Source: Demequina muriae (lineage in GTDB: Bacteria > Actinomycetota > Actinomycetes > Actinomycetales > Demequinaceae). Taken from it: DNA of 64,000 nt. Numbering within the stretch: position 1 is the stretch's first letter; each line of letters begins with the position of its first letter. The notes below the pieces were generated by a model. It was not told where the DNA came from. It worked only from the letters and a program-made list of their open reading frames with translations, and ran no database searches. Position numbers and translations under genes: made by a program. Below are positions 16,531 through 24,641 of the stretch, piece by piece. Location: positions 2,604,001-2,668,000 of the forward strand of contig NZ_JAUHQA010000001.1 in assembly GCF_030418295.1 (NCBI RefSeq), written 5' to 3'.

Positions 16531-19274
16531 GCTCTCCTGCGGAGCGCTTCGCCGCCGCGAAGGCTCGGTCCCGCCACCGCGACTTGACGGACTTCGAGGC
16601 GAGCCTCGCCTTCCCGCTCGACGACTTCCAACGCGAGGCATGCCAGGCGGTGGCCGAGGGGCACTCGGTGCTCGTGGCGGCGCCGACCGGCGCGGGCAAG
16701 ACCATCGTGGGCGAGTTCGCGGTGCGGCACGCGTATGAGCGCGGCGAGAAGTCGTTCTACACGACCCCCATCAAGGCGCTCAGCAATCAGAAGTTCACCG
16801 AGCTGCGACGCGTCTACGGCGACGCCAACGTGGGGCTCCTCACCGGTGACACCTCGATCAACTCCGAGGCACAGGTGGTCGTGATGACCACTGAGGTGCT
16901 GCGCAACATGATCTATGCCGACTCCCGGACGCTGGACACGTTGGGCGTGGTCGTGCTCGACGAGGTGCACTACCTGGCCGACCGCTACCGCGGCTCCGTG
17001 TGGGAAGAGGTCATCGTCCACCTCGCCGCGCGCACCGCGATCGTGTCGCTGTCCGCCACCGTCTCCAATGCCGAGGAGTTCGGCGCATGGCTGACCGAGG
17101 TGCGCGGTGACACGAGAGTGATCGTCTCCGAGCGCCGCCCCGTGCCCCTGTGGCCCCACGTGCTGATGCGAGAGGGCATCTTCGACCTGTACGCGCCGGG
17201 CGTGGACCCGCTCGCCCCAGGGCCGAACCCCCGGCTCAACCCCGAGCTCGAGGCCATCTCCAAGCGCATGCGCCACGAGGAGCAGGGCTACCGCAGCGGC
17301 CGCGGCCCGCAGCGGCCCTCACGCGGGGGGAGACGCCCCCAAGGCCGCCGTGCTCCGCCGCGGTTCGCCGTCGTCGACGTCATGGACCGCAACGGCCTGC
17401 TGCCCGCGATCGTGTTCGTGTTCTCGAGGGCCGGCTGCCAGGACGCGGTGGACCAGGTGAGGTCCGCCGGCATTGCGCTCACGACCGACGAGGAGCGCGC
17501 CGAGATCGCGCGGATCGTCGACGAGCGCTGCGAGGGACTGCCGGCCGAGGACCTGGGCGCTCTCAACTATCTGCACTGGCGCGATCATCTCGAGGCGGGA
17601 GTCGCGGCTCACCACGCCGGGATGATTCCCCTCTTCAAGGAAGTGGTCGAGGAGCTGTTCGCCGCCGGTCTCATCAAGGTGGTCTACGCCACCGAGACCC
17701 TCGCTCTGGGCGTCAACATGCCAGCGCGGTCCGTGGTGCTGGAGAAGCTCACCAAGTGGAACGGCGAGAGCCACCAGGACCTCACGGCGGGGGAGTACAC
17801 CCAGCTCACCGGCCGTGCCGGCAGGCGAGGCATCGACATCGAGGGCCACGCCGTGGTGGTCGAGCATCCGGGATTCGACGCGGCTCAGCTGGGCCGACTG
17901 GCCTCCAAGCGCACCTACCCGCTGATCAGTTCGTTCCAGCCCAGCTACAACATGACCATCAACCTCGTGGGACAGTCGGGCGTGCAGCAGGCGCGCGAGC
18001 TCCTCGAGCTGTCGTTCGCCCAGTACCAGGCGGATCAGTCGGTGGTGGGCAAGGCGCGCAAGGCTCGCGAGCTCGACCAGGCTCTCGAGGGGCTGCGGGA
18101 GGCCACGGAGTGCGACAAGGGCGACTTCATGGAGTACGCGGCGCTCCGCGAACGTCTCAACCGCCTCCAGAAGGGTGCGTCCAAGGCGGTGGGGCGGCGA
18201 CGCCGCGAGGCCACCGCCGAGATGCTCGCCGGACTGCAGCGAGGCGACGTGGTGCGCATCGGGGGCGGCAAGCGCGTGGGACTCGTGGCCGTGGTCCGTC
18301 CCGACGACGACCCTGCGGGCCCCCGGCCCACCGTGGTCTCGACGCTGGGCCGGTCCTTCCGCCTTGCGGTGGCGGACCTGCATCACGGGATCGAGCCGGT
18401 GGGTCGCGTGCGCGTGCCCGCCAAGCTCGACGACCGCGACCCGCGCCAGCGCAAGGAGCTCGCTCAGGTCATCGAGGCCGCCAAGAGCTCCTTCGAGGTG
18501 CCGTCCAAGCGCCGCGAGCGCGCACAGTCCGGTGACGAGGCGCAGATCGTGCAGCTGCGCAAGGAGATGCAGTCGCACCCGTGCCACTCGTGTCCCGACC
18601 GGGAGCAGCACGCGCGGTGGGCTGAGCGGCACTTCCGCGCCAAGCGGGACCGGGATCGGGTGGTGGGCGAGATCTCCCGCGCCACCGGCTCGATCGCGCG
18701 GGTCTTCGACAAGCGCTGCGATGTGCTGCGCGAGCTCGGATACCTCGAAGGCGAGGGCGAGCAGACCACCGTGACCCCCGCCGGCACCAGCCTGCGCACC
18801 CTGTACTCCGAGAACGACCTGGTGATGGCGGAATGCCTGCGCTCAGGTGCTTGGAATCAGCTGCATCCCGCCGCTCTCGCCGCCACGGTCTCCTCGCTGC
18901 TGTATCGCGGTCGACGCGAGGACGAGACGCGCAGCCCTCGCATCCCCGGTGGGTCCCGCGGCATCCTGGGTCACGTGCTCGCGGACACGCAGCGCATCTG
19001 GTCGGTGATCGACTCGCTCCAGACCGAGCGCGGTCTTCCGGAGCTTCCCCCGCCCCACTGGGGAATCGTGGGGCCGATTCACGGCTGGGCCCAGGGCAAG
19101 GGCCTGGACCAGGTGCTGCAGGACACCGACATCGCTCCTGGTGACATGGTGCGGTGGTGCAAGCAGGTGATCGACGTGCTCGACCAGGTCGCGCAGTCGG
19201 CGCCCACGGACGTGCTGCGTGGTCGCGCCCGCACGGCCATCGACGCCATGCGCCGGGGAGTGGTCGCGTACTGA
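16527..19274 (+). CDS. helY: HelY-type DEAD/DEAH-box (Ski2-like) helicase
   Basis: A 915-residue superfamily 2 helicase resembling Ski2/Mtr4. Motifs in order are Q-like region PLDDFQREAC, Walker A APTGAGKT near residue 53, TTPIKALSNQKF (Ia), LDEVHYL (II) near 146, LSATVSNAEEF (III), TETLALGVNMPA (V) and QLTGRAGRRGID (VI) near 425. The C-terminal third, with four cysteines in the CHSCPDREQHARW region and a DSHCT-type end, is typical of this family. It likely unwinds RNA; the precise role in actinobacteria is unsettled. The position after tatC and the lipid kinase matches the conserved actinobacterial order. Confidence 0.93.
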   Translation: MSSPAERFAAAKARSRHRDLTDFEASLAFPLDDFQREACQAVAEGHSVLVAAPTGAGKTIVGEFAVRHAYERGEKSFYTTPIKALSNQKFTELRRVYGDANVGLLTGDTSINSEAQVVVMTTEVLRNMIYADSRTLDTLGVVVLDEVHYLADRYRGSVWEEVIVHLAARTAIVSLSATVSNAEEFGAWLTEVRGDTRVIVSERRPVPLWPHVLMREGIFDLYAPGVDPLAPGPNPRLNPELEAISKRMRHEEQGYRSGRGPQRPSRGGRRPQGRRAPPRFAVVDVMDRNGLLPAIVFVFSRAGCQDAVDQVRSAGIALTTDEERAEIARIVDERCEGLPAEDLGALNYLHWRDHLEAGVAAHHAGMIPLFKEVVEELFAAGLIKVVYATETLALGVNMPARSVVLEKLTKWNGESHQDLTAGEYTQLTGRAGRRGIDIEGHAVVVEHPGFDAAQLGRLASKRTYPLISSFQPSYNMTINLVGQSGVQQARELLELSFAQYQADQSVVGKARKARELDQALEGLREATECDKGDFMEYAALRERLNRLQKGASKAVGRRRREATAEMLAGLQRGDVVRIGGGKRVGLVAVVRPDDDPAGPRPTVVSTLGRSFRLAVADLHHGIEPVGRVRVPAKLDDRDPRQRKELAQVIEAAKSSFEVPSKRRERAQSGDEAQIVQLRKEMQSHPCHSCPDREQHARWAERHFRAKRDRDRVVGEISRATGSIARVFDKRCDVLRELGYLEGEGEQTTVTPAGTSLRTLYSENDLVMAECLRSGAWNQLHPAALAATVSSLLYRGRREDETRSPRIPGGSRGILGHVLADTQRIWSVIDSLQTERGLPELPPPHWGIVGPIHGWAQGKGLDQVLQDTDIAPGDMVRWCKQVIDVLDQVAQSAPTDVLRGRARTAIDAMRRGVVAY

Positions 19275-19339
19275 CGTCGTCGCCTCGCGATGGCCCGGCC
19301 TCCGGAGCGCCGATGCGCGGGCGGGGCCTCGCGCGAGCC

Positions 19340-19345
19340 TAGGCT
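19340..19345 (+). promoter_or_regulatory. -10 element TAGGCT for leaderless lnt
   Basis: TAGGCT is followed by six bases and the GTG at 19352, with no ribosome-binding site. It supports GTG rather than a downstream ATG as the lnt start. Confidence 0.6.
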
Positions 19346-19351
19346 GGGTGC

Positions 19352-20884
19352 GTGCATGGAATCGTCCTCCGCCTTGGTCTCGCGACGCTGGGCGCCCTCG
19401 CTCTCGCCGCTTCGTTCCCCGACCTCGGGTGGTGGCCGATGGCATACGTCGCGCTCGGCGCGCTGTGGCTGAGCCTGACCCGGGCGAGCGCGTGGGGAGG
19501 GTTCTTCTACGGTTGGATCTTCGGCACCGTGTTCATGCTTCCGCACGTGTGGTGGGCGCACGAGGCGGTGGGTCCCGTTCCCTGGGTGGCACTGTCGATC
19601 GCCTCGGGCCTGTTCTATGGGCTGTTCGGGGCCGGCTGGGTGCACGTGCACCGTTCGGGGCTGACGCGCGGCAGCGTGTGGCTCGGCGCGCTGGCGTTCG
19701 CTCTGCTGTGGACGGGCATGGAGGCGCTGCGATCCATGGTGCCCTTCGGTGGGTTCCCCTGGGGGCGAGTCGCGTTCTCCCAGCTGGACTCCACCGTGGC
19801 AAGCTTCGCGTGGATCGGCGGTGCCCCCTTCACGAGCTTCGCCGCGGCGCTGGTCGGTGCCCTCCTGGGCGTTGCCGTGGAGTCGCTGCTGAAGCGCCGC
19901 CTCATCGTCGCGATCGCCGCACCGCTCGCCGGCATCGCGGTGGTGGTCAGCGGGCTGTTCGTGCCGCTTGATGGTCAGGCCACCACCGGCACGCTCCGCG
20001 TGGGCGTGGTCCAGGGCAACGTCCCCAACGAAGGGCTCGACGCGTTCTCGCAGGCGCGGGAGGTGACGCGCAACCACCGCGACGGCACGCTCGCACTCAT
20101 GGACGACGCTCCCGGCACGCTCGACCTGCTGCTGTGGCCAGAGAACTCGTCGGACTACGACCCGCGCACGGACGAGGAGTCGCGCGCTCTCGTGACGGAG
20201 GCGGCCCAGGCCGCTGACGCGCCGCTGCTGCTGGGCACCAACGACTACTCGCCGCCAGAGGGCCGCTACAACTCGATGCTGCTGTGGTCGCCCGACGGCG
20301 CCGTGATGGACTCGTACTCGAAGCAGCGGCCGGCGCCGTTCGCGGAGTACATCCCCATCCGCGACATCGCCCGGCGCTTCTCGCCCGAGGTCGACCGCGT
20401 CCAGACCGACGTGCTGGCGGGGGAGGGGCCGGCCACGGTCGCGCTGCCCGTGACCGATCTGGGCCGCACGGTCACTCTCGGCACGGTGATCTGCTTCGAG
20501 GTCGCCTACGACCGCATCGTCACCGACGCCGTCGCGGCAGGAGCCGAGATCGTCCTGGTGCCCACCAACAACGCATCGTTCGGCGAGACCGCCGAGTCGA
20601 CGCAGCAGCTCGCGATGTCACGCCTGCGTGCGATCGAGACGGGCCGCGCCACCGTGCAGGCCTCGACCGTCGGGGTGAGCGCGATGATCGACCCCAGGGG
20701 ACGCGTGCTCGAGGAGACGGGGCTGTTCACCGCTGAGCAGATGCACGCCACGCTGCCGCTGCGCGACGGCATCACGCCTGCGGTGCGGTTCCGGCTGGTG
20801 TGGGAGTGGGCACCGCTGCTGGGTGCCCTCGCGCTGGTGGGCACCGCCATCACCCGCAGGCTGGGGCAGCGCTACGAGTGGTGA
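19352..20884 (+). CDS. lnt: Apolipoprotein N-acyltransferase
   Basis: A 510-residue membrane enzyme that adds the third acyl chain to lipoproteins. The first ~205 residues contain about six transmembrane helices. A nitrilase-fold catalytic domain follows, with the Glu in LLLWPENSSDYDP near 258, the Lys in SYSKQRPAPFAEYIP near 327 and the Cys in GTVICFEVAYD near 380. A last helix lies near the C-terminus (LLGALALVGTAI). The gene lacks the fused polyprenol-mannose synthase domain seen in some actinobacteria. It ends just before a strong hairpin terminator shared with convergent rbpA. Confidence 0.93.
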   Translation: MHGIVLRLGLATLGALALAASFPDLGWWPMAYVALGALWLSLTRASAWGGFFYGWIFGTVFMLPHVWWAHEAVGPVPWVALSIASGLFYGLFGAGWVHVHRSGLTRGSVWLGALAFALLWTGMEALRSMVPFGGFPWGRVAFSQLDSTVASFAWIGGAPFTSFAAALVGALLGVAVESLLKRRLIVAIAAPLAGIAVVVSGLFVPLDGQATTGTLRVGVVQGNVPNEGLDAFSQAREVTRNHRDGTLALMDDAPGTLDLLLWPENSSDYDPRTDEESRALVTEAAQAADAPLLLGTNDYSPPEGRYNSMLLWSPDGAVMDSYSKQRPAPFAEYIPIRDIARRFSPEVDRVQTDVLAGEGPATVALPVTDLGRTVTLGTVICFEVAYDRIVTDAVAAGAEIVLVPTNNASFGETAESTQQLAMSRLRAIETGRATVQASTVGVSAMIDPRGRVLEETGLFTAEQMHATLPLRDGITPAVRFRLVWEWAPLLGALALVGTAITRRLGQRYEW

Positions 20885-20901
20885 CCGCCCTTGGGAATGC
20901 A

Positions 20902-20933
20902 AGAACGCACGGCGCTCATGCGCCGTGCGTTCT
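20902..20933. terminator. Bidirectional hairpin terminator between lnt and rbpA
   Basis: A perfect 13-bp stem (AGAACGCACGGCG, 20902-20914) pairs with 20921-20933 around a six-base loop. It lies 18 bases after the lnt stop and 21 bases beyond the rbpA stop on the other strand, so it can serve both convergent genes. No strong T-run follows, as is usual in high-GC actinobacteria. Confidence 0.85.
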
Positions 20934-20953
20934 CGTCGTCTCGGTGGAGCGGG

Positions 20954-21289
20954 TCAGCCGATCCGGCCTGCGCGCAGAAGCTCGAGCCGCTCGTCGAGAA
21001 GCTCTTCCAGCTCGGGAATCGAGCGACGCTCGAGCAGCATGTCCCAGTGGCTGCGCTGGACCTTCTGGTCCTTGATCTCCGAACGGTCGCCGTCGCGCAG
21101 GAGCGCGAGTGCACCGCAGCTGCACTCCCACGACAGCGGGACGTCGGCCTCGGTCGAGAAGGGAAATGTCAGGACGTGCCCGTTGGGGCAGTCGTAGTGA
21201 ACGTCTTTCCGGTCCGCGAGTTCCGCGTTCGCCGGTGTCTCCATGCTCTGGGTTCCCAGTCGCATTCCACGCAATGCTCGATCAGCCAT
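20954..21289 (-). CDS. rbpA: RNA polymerase-binding protein RbpA
   Basis: A 111-residue actinobacterial transcription factor that binds the primary sigma factor and stabilises the open promoter complex. It starts MADRALRGMRLGTQSME and has the core YDCPNGHVLTFPFSTEADVP plus WECSCGALALL, with the conserved cysteines. The sigma-interaction domain near the C-terminus reads THWDM-like (RSHWDMLLERRSIPELEELL). A GGGAG site precedes the ATG. A SigR-type promoter match lies upstream, consistent with rbpA belonging to the SigR regulon in Streptomyces. Confidence 0.96.
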   Translation of the reverse strand: MADRALRGMRLGTQSMETPANAELADRKDVHYDCPNGHVLTFPFSTEADVPLSWECSCGALALLRDGDRSEIKDQKVQRSHWDMLLERRSIPELEELLDERLELLRAGRIG

Positions 21290-21337
21290 GTCAGCTCCCT
21301 CTCCTCGCAGGCGGGGGTGGTGCCTGCGTGGGAAGAA

Positions 21338-21361
21338 CGTCCCTGCAAGCGGCTATGTTCC
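21338..21361 (-). promoter_or_regulatory. SigR/SigH-type ECF promoter candidate for rbpA
   Basis: On the minus strand GGAAC (21361-21357) and GTT (21338-21336) are separated by exactly 18 bases, matching the GGAAT-N18-GTT consensus of the thiol-oxidative-stress sigma factor SigR. The predicted transcript would start near 21328 and give a leader of about 40 bases before rbpA. The -35 part overlaps the end of the aquaporin gene. The match is seen in the sequence; activity is inferred. Confidence 0.5.
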
Positions 21362-22057
21362 CTGGGTGACTTTCCCGGATGTGGGAAGGGCCGATGCGGG
21401 GGCCAGCAGACGGACGGCGACGACGCCCAGCGCGGCTCCGAGGAGCTGTGCGGCGACGAACGGCAGCACGGATCCAGGGGCGATGCCGGCGAACGTGTCG
21501 GACAGCATCCGGCCCACGGTGATGGCGGGGTTGGCGAAGCTCGTGGAGCTGGTGAAGTAGTACGCGGCACCGATGTAGGCGCCCACGGCCGGTGCGACCA
21601 GAGCGGTCCGTCCGGCGCGCACCAGCATGAAGATGACGCCGACCAGGCCGGCGGTGGCGATCACCTCGGCGAGCAGGCGGGCTGCGTCGGCACGGTCGGT
21701 GGTCGACAGCGCGACGGGGGCCAGATCGAACATGAGGTTCGCGAGGATGGCGCCTGCCGAGCAGCCGGCGATCTGGACCGCGATGTACAGGCCTGTCTCG
21801 CGCATCGGCCGGGCTCCTGGGTCGAGCACCCGCTCAGCAAGCGAGACCGCGGGGTTGAAGTGGGCGCCGCTCACCGGTCCGAGCACCGCGATCAGCACCG
21901 CCAGCGCGAGCGCCGTGGCATAGGAGTTCTGGAGGAGCTGCAGGCCCACGTCGCTCGGGCTCAGGGTGGCGGCCATGATGCCGGACCCGATGACGGCGGC
22001 CGCGAGGCCAGCCGAGCCGACGAACTCTCCCAGCAGTTTGCGGGAGCGTTCGTTCAC
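21353..22057 (-). CDS. MIP-family aquaglyceroporin of the arsenic module
   Basis: A 234-residue major intrinsic protein with six membrane helices and two half-helices carrying the NPA boxes: GAHFNPAVSLAE near residue 64 and FANPAITVGRML near 174. Such channels conduct water or small neutral solutes. In several bacteria an AqpS-type channel beside arsC lets arsenite leave the cell passively. The GTG start overlaps the arsC stop by four bases, so the two are one transcription unit. No ArsB or Acr3 pump is nearby, which supports a role in arsenite efflux by inference. Confidence 0.85.
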   Translation of the reverse strand: MNERSRKLLGEFVGSAGLAAAVIGSGIMAATLSPSDVGLQLLQNSYATALALAVLIAVLGPVSGAHFNPAVSLAERVLDPGARPMRETGLYIAVQIAGCSAGAILANLMFDLAPVALSTTDRADAARLLAEVIATAGLVGVIFMLVRAGRTALVAPAVGAYIGAAYYFTSSTSFANPAITVGRMLSDTFAGIAPGSVLPFVAAQLLGAALGVVAVRLLAPASALPTSGKVTQGT

Positions 22058-22458
22058 GCGAGCAGGTCCGCGAGCAGCGCCTCGACCCGGCCGCGGATGT
22101 CGTCCCGGATGGGACGCACCGCCTCGACGCCCTGGCCGGCGGGGTCCTCGAGCTTCCAGTCCTCATAGCGCTTGCCGGGGTAGTACGGGCAGGCGTCGCC
22201 GCACCCCATCGTGATGACCGCATCGGACGCCTGGACGGCCTCCGGCGTGAGCACCTTGGGCTGCTCCTTGCGGATGTCGATGCCCTCTTCGAGCATCGCC
22301 TCGACTGCCGCGGGATTGATCTGGTCGGCGGGCATCGACCCGGCGGATCGCACCTCGACGCGACCCTGGCTGAGGTGCGTCATGTATCCGGCGGCCATCT
22401 GGGACCGGCCGGCGTTGTGGACGCACACGAAGATGACGGAAGGCTTGGTTTCGCTCAT
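22054..22458 (-). CDS. arsC: Arsenate reductase, low-molecular-weight phosphatase/thioredoxin type
   Basis: A 134-residue reductase that converts arsenate to arsenite. The P-loop CVHNAGRS near residue 11 matches the CX5R active site. The further redox cysteines are in TMGCGDACPYYPGKRYEDW near residues 82-89, as in thioredoxin-coupled ArsC. I chose the ATG at 22458; the frame stays open to 22509, but that would run through the divergent arsR control region. It is coupled to the aquaglyceroporin downstream and divergent from arsR. Confidence 0.92.
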   Translation of the reverse strand: MSETKPSVIFVCVHNAGRSQMAAGYMTHLSQGRVEVRSAGSMPADQINPAAVEAMLEEGIDIRKEQPKVLTPEAVQASDAVITMGCGDACPYYPGKRYEDWKLEDPAGQGVEAVRPIRDDIRGRVEALLADLLA

Positions 22459-22488
22459 GGAACCAGGCTGTCGCACGCATCGATGGAA

Positions 22489-22500
22489 GTCAATATCGAC
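22489..22500. promoter_or_regulatory. Candidate ArsR operator
   Basis: GTCAATATCGAC is a near-palindrome (10 of 12 positions symmetric) in the 74-base gap between divergent arsC and arsR. A second partial copy, TGTCAATA, follows at 22504-22511. This AT-rich symmetric site in a GC-rich background is the best operator candidate for the adjacent ArsR. Confidence 0.45.
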
Positions 22501-22519
22501 AGATGTCAATACGGTGAAC

Positions 22520-22525
22520 TATCGT
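22520..22525 (+). promoter_or_regulatory. -10 element TATCGT for leaderless arsR
   Basis: TATCGT lies seven bases before the arsR ATG at 22533, and no clear Shine-Dalgarno sequence is present. The operator candidate overlaps the expected -35 region, which would allow autorepression. Confidence 0.5.
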
Positions 22526-22532
22526 CGGGAGC

Positions 22533-22880
22533 ATGACAGTAGGGGAGAACCTGCTCGCCGACGGCGTGTGCATGCCCGGCACCGAGCTCACCGTGCCCGC
22601 CGAGGACCTTGCACCGCTCGCGGCGCGTGTCAAGGTGCTCGGGGACCCCACGCGGATGCGCATCGTGCAGATCCTCGCCGCCAACGGATCGGTGTGCGCG
22701 TGCGACCTCGAGGAGCCGTTGGGTCTCAGCCAGCCCACCGTCTCGCACCATCTGCGCCAGCTCACGGAGGCCGGGCTGGTGGTCCGCGACAAGCGCGCCA
22801 CCTGGGCATTCTTCCGAGTGGCGGACGCTGAGGTCGCGGCCCTCGCCTCCGCGGTCAGGGGCCTCGCGGCGCGTTCCTAG
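22533..22880 (+). CDS. arsR: ArsR-family metalloregulator
   Basis: A 115-residue winged-helix repressor. It has KVLGDPTRMRIVQILAANGS, then the metal-site helix VCACDLEEPLGLSQPTV resembling the ELCVCDL motif with its cysteine pair, and SHHLRQLTEAGLVVRDK as recognition helix. An extra cysteine near the N-terminus (DGVCMPG) could be a third arsenite ligand. It presumably represses the divergent arsC-aquaporin pair until arsenite binds. Its stop overlaps the convergent hydrolase stop by four bases. Confidence 0.93.
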   Translation: MTVGENLLADGVCMPGTELTVPAEDLAPLAARVKVLGDPTRMRIVQILAANGSVCACDLEEPLGLSQPTVSHHLRQLTEAGLVVRDKRATWAFFRVADAEVAALASAVRGLAARS

Positions 22881-23716
22881 TCGGGCACCTGGTCTCGCAG
22901 CCACCGCAGCGCGTCCGGGAGGGCCTGCACGGGGGCGACGTGCCCATCGCCTTCGCGCTCCCAGATCTCGGCCCCGATGCGCTCGGCCACCCATCGCCCG
23001 TGGCCGAGCGGGACGATGCCGTCGGCCGTGCCATGGATCAGCAGGGTGGGTGCGGCGATGGCGTCCAGGTCCACGTCCCAGTCCCGCACATACGCGAGGT
23101 CGTCGTCGATCGCTCCGTCGAGGTCGTCCGGGGTGAAGGCGCCTGCGATGTCTCCGAGCCAGCCCCACTCGCCGTCGAGGGCGGCGAGGTCGCGCTCGTT
23201 GAACTCCGGGTCGTAGCCGTCCTCTTCTGCGGAGCGCCGCTCCTGTTCGCCGCGCTCGGCGGCCGTGAGGACATGGCGTCCGGACGCGATCATGCCGTCG
23301 TACCAGTCCAGGCCGTCCGCATCGCGGGGCGCAAGTCCCGAGCCCACGATGACGGCCACCACGCGCGGGTCAGCGGCGGCGCACGCGAGAGCGTGCGGGC
23401 CGCCTCCCGAGTACCCCATGACGGCGTAGCGAGTGATGCCGAGCGCATCGGCGATGTCGGCGACGTCCGCCGCGACGTGGCCGATGTGACGCCCACCGAG
23501 ACGGTCGGAGAGGCCGTATCCGGGCCGGTCGTGGCCGATCAGTCGCAGTCCCAGCTCATCGGCGAGCGCGAGCAGCGGTCGCGGCGGCAGGCCGAGCCCC
23601 GGCGTGCCGTGGTGCCAGAACACCGCGAGCGGGGCGTCCGAGTCGCGGCTGCCCGCGTCCCGCACGCCCAGTCGGCGGCCGTCCGAGGCCGTGATGGTGC
23701 GAGTCTCGTCCCCCAT
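22877..23716 (-). CDS. Alpha/beta hydrolase
   Basis: A 279-residue alpha/beta hydrolase of unknown substrate. The oxyanion region is FWHHGTPGLGLPP near residue 34. The nucleophile elbow is VMGYSGGGPHAL near 98. The acid is probably the Asp in LLIHGTADGIVPL near 226 and the His lies in REGDGHVAP near 262. The start is supported by a TAGGCT box six bases upstream. The first 161 bases overlap, in another frame, the end of the long frame of the exporter gene upstream. Confidence 0.85.
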   Translation of the reverse strand: MGDETRTITASDGRRLGVRDAGSRDSDAPLAVFWHHGTPGLGLPPRPLLALADELGLRLIGHDRPGYGLSDRLGGRHIGHVAADVADIADALGITRYAVMGYSGGGPHALACAAADPRVVAVIVGSGLAPRDADGLDWYDGMIASGRHVLTAAERGEQERRSAEEDGYDPEFNERDLAALDGEWGWLGDIAGAFTPDDLDGAIDDDLAYVRDWDVDLDAIAAPTLLIHGTADGIVPLGHGRWVAERIGAEIWEREGDGHVAPVQALPDALRWLRDQVPD

Positions 23717-24599
23717 GGGGGGAGCCTAGCGACGCGGGGACGTCGGCGCGCGGGGTCCGGCTCGTCGCCTGCCCGAGCATGACTGACGTCAGGATGACGG
23801 CGGCGCCCACGCCCTGGAGCCACGTCAGCGTCTGGCTGAGGACGGCCCATCCGAGCGCGGTGGCCATGAGTGGAGCGAGGAAGGCGAGCACGCTGACCTG
23901 GGCGGCGGGAAGGGCCAGCACGCCCCGGAACCACAGCAGGTAGGCGACGATGGCACCCGGGCCGACGAGCCACGCGAAGCCCAGCAGGTTCGCCGTCGTG
24001 ACACCGTCTGGAATGCCCTCCAGCACCAGCATCGGCGGAACGAGCACCAGACCGCCCCACACCAGCTGCCACCCGGTGAAGCTGACCAGGCCGACGGGCC
24101 GGCCCCATCTCTTGGTCAGGATGACGCCCAGCGCCGACGAGGTGCCGCCGAGCAGGCCCGCCGCGACTCCGATCCCGTCGAGCGCGGCTCCGGGGGAGAG
24201 GACGAGCATACCGACGCCGACGAACCCGAGCCCGGCTGCGATCCACGTGCGAGGGCGATGCGGCTCGCGCAGCACGGCGACCGCGAGCACCGCCACGATG
24301 AGCGGGTGGACGGCCCCGAGGGTGGCGGACACGCCACCGGGGAGGCGATAGGCGGACATGAAGAGGAGGGCGAAGAACCCGCCGATGTTGAGGAACCCGA
24401 GAACGGCCGACTTCCACCACCATGCGCCGTGGGGGAGAGTGCGCGTGAGGGCGATCAGGACGAGTCCTGCGGGGAGCGCGCGGACGGCCGATGCGAGGAG
24501 GGGGCGATCGGGAGGGAGCAGTTCGGTGGTGGTGAGATAGGTGGTGCCCCAGAGCAGAGGGGCGAGCGCGGTGGTGGCGATCATGCGGGTGCGGTTCAT
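23556..24599 (-). CDS. EamA/DMT-family membrane transporter with out-of-frame C-terminal extension
   Basis: A predicted 10-helix drug/metabolite transporter of two EamA repeats (for example LLWGTTYLTTTELLP and GGVSATLGAVHPLIVAVLAV in repeat 1, LLGGTSSALGVIL and QVSVLAFLAPLMATALGW in repeat 2). The fold ends near residue 285 with AAVILTSVMLGQA. The frame then continues about 53 codons across the start of the hydrolase gene as an Arg/His/Gly-rich tail unlike the family. A stop codon was probably lost, or a sequencing indel is present. The gene is divergent from a marR regulator, so the substrate may be the ligand that regulator senses. Confidence 0.82.
   Translation of the reverse strand: MNRTRMIATTALAPLLWGTTYLTTTELLPPDRPLLASAVRALPAGLVLIALTRTLPHGAWWWKSAVLGFLNIGGFFALLFMSAYRLPGGVSATLGAVHPLIVAVLAVAVLREPHRPRTWIAAGLGFVGVGMLVLSPGAALDGIGVAAGLLGGTSSALGVILTKRWGRPVGLVSFTGWQLVWGGLVLVPPMLVLEGIPDGVTTANLLGFAWLVGPGAIVAYLLWFRGVLALPAAQVSVLAFLAPLMATALGWAVLSQTLTWLQGVGAAVILTSVMLGQATSRTPRADVPASLGSPHGGRDSHHHGLGRPPTGRAGRGQPRLGRPARGVLAPRHAGARPAAATAARARR
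23723..23728 (-). promoter_or_regulatory. -10 element TAGGCT for leaderless hydrolase
   Basis: On the minus strand TAGGCT is followed by six C residues and the ATG at 23716. There is no ribosome-binding site. It lies inside the reading frame of the upstream exporter. Confidence 0.6.
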
Positions 24600-24611
24600 A
24601 GGGGACTCCTG

Positions 24612-24629
24612 TATCTTGATATCAAGATA
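24612..24629. promoter_or_regulatory. Perfect palindromic MarR operator candidate
   Basis: TATCTTGATATCAAGATA is a perfect 18-bp palindrome in the 70-base gap between the divergent exporter and marR genes. It is AT-rich in a GC-rich genome. A weaker copy of its core, TTGATGTCAA, lies at 24642-24651, 30 bases downstream (about three helical turns). Two such sites between divergent genes fit autoregulation by the MarR protein. Confidence 0.75.
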
Positions 24630-24641
24630 TACAACTAAGTC

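Noticed and set aside
22459-22509. Upstream extension of arsC to 22509
   Set aside because: It would code through the divergent arsR control region and adds residues not seen in the family; ATG 22458 fits the usual start.
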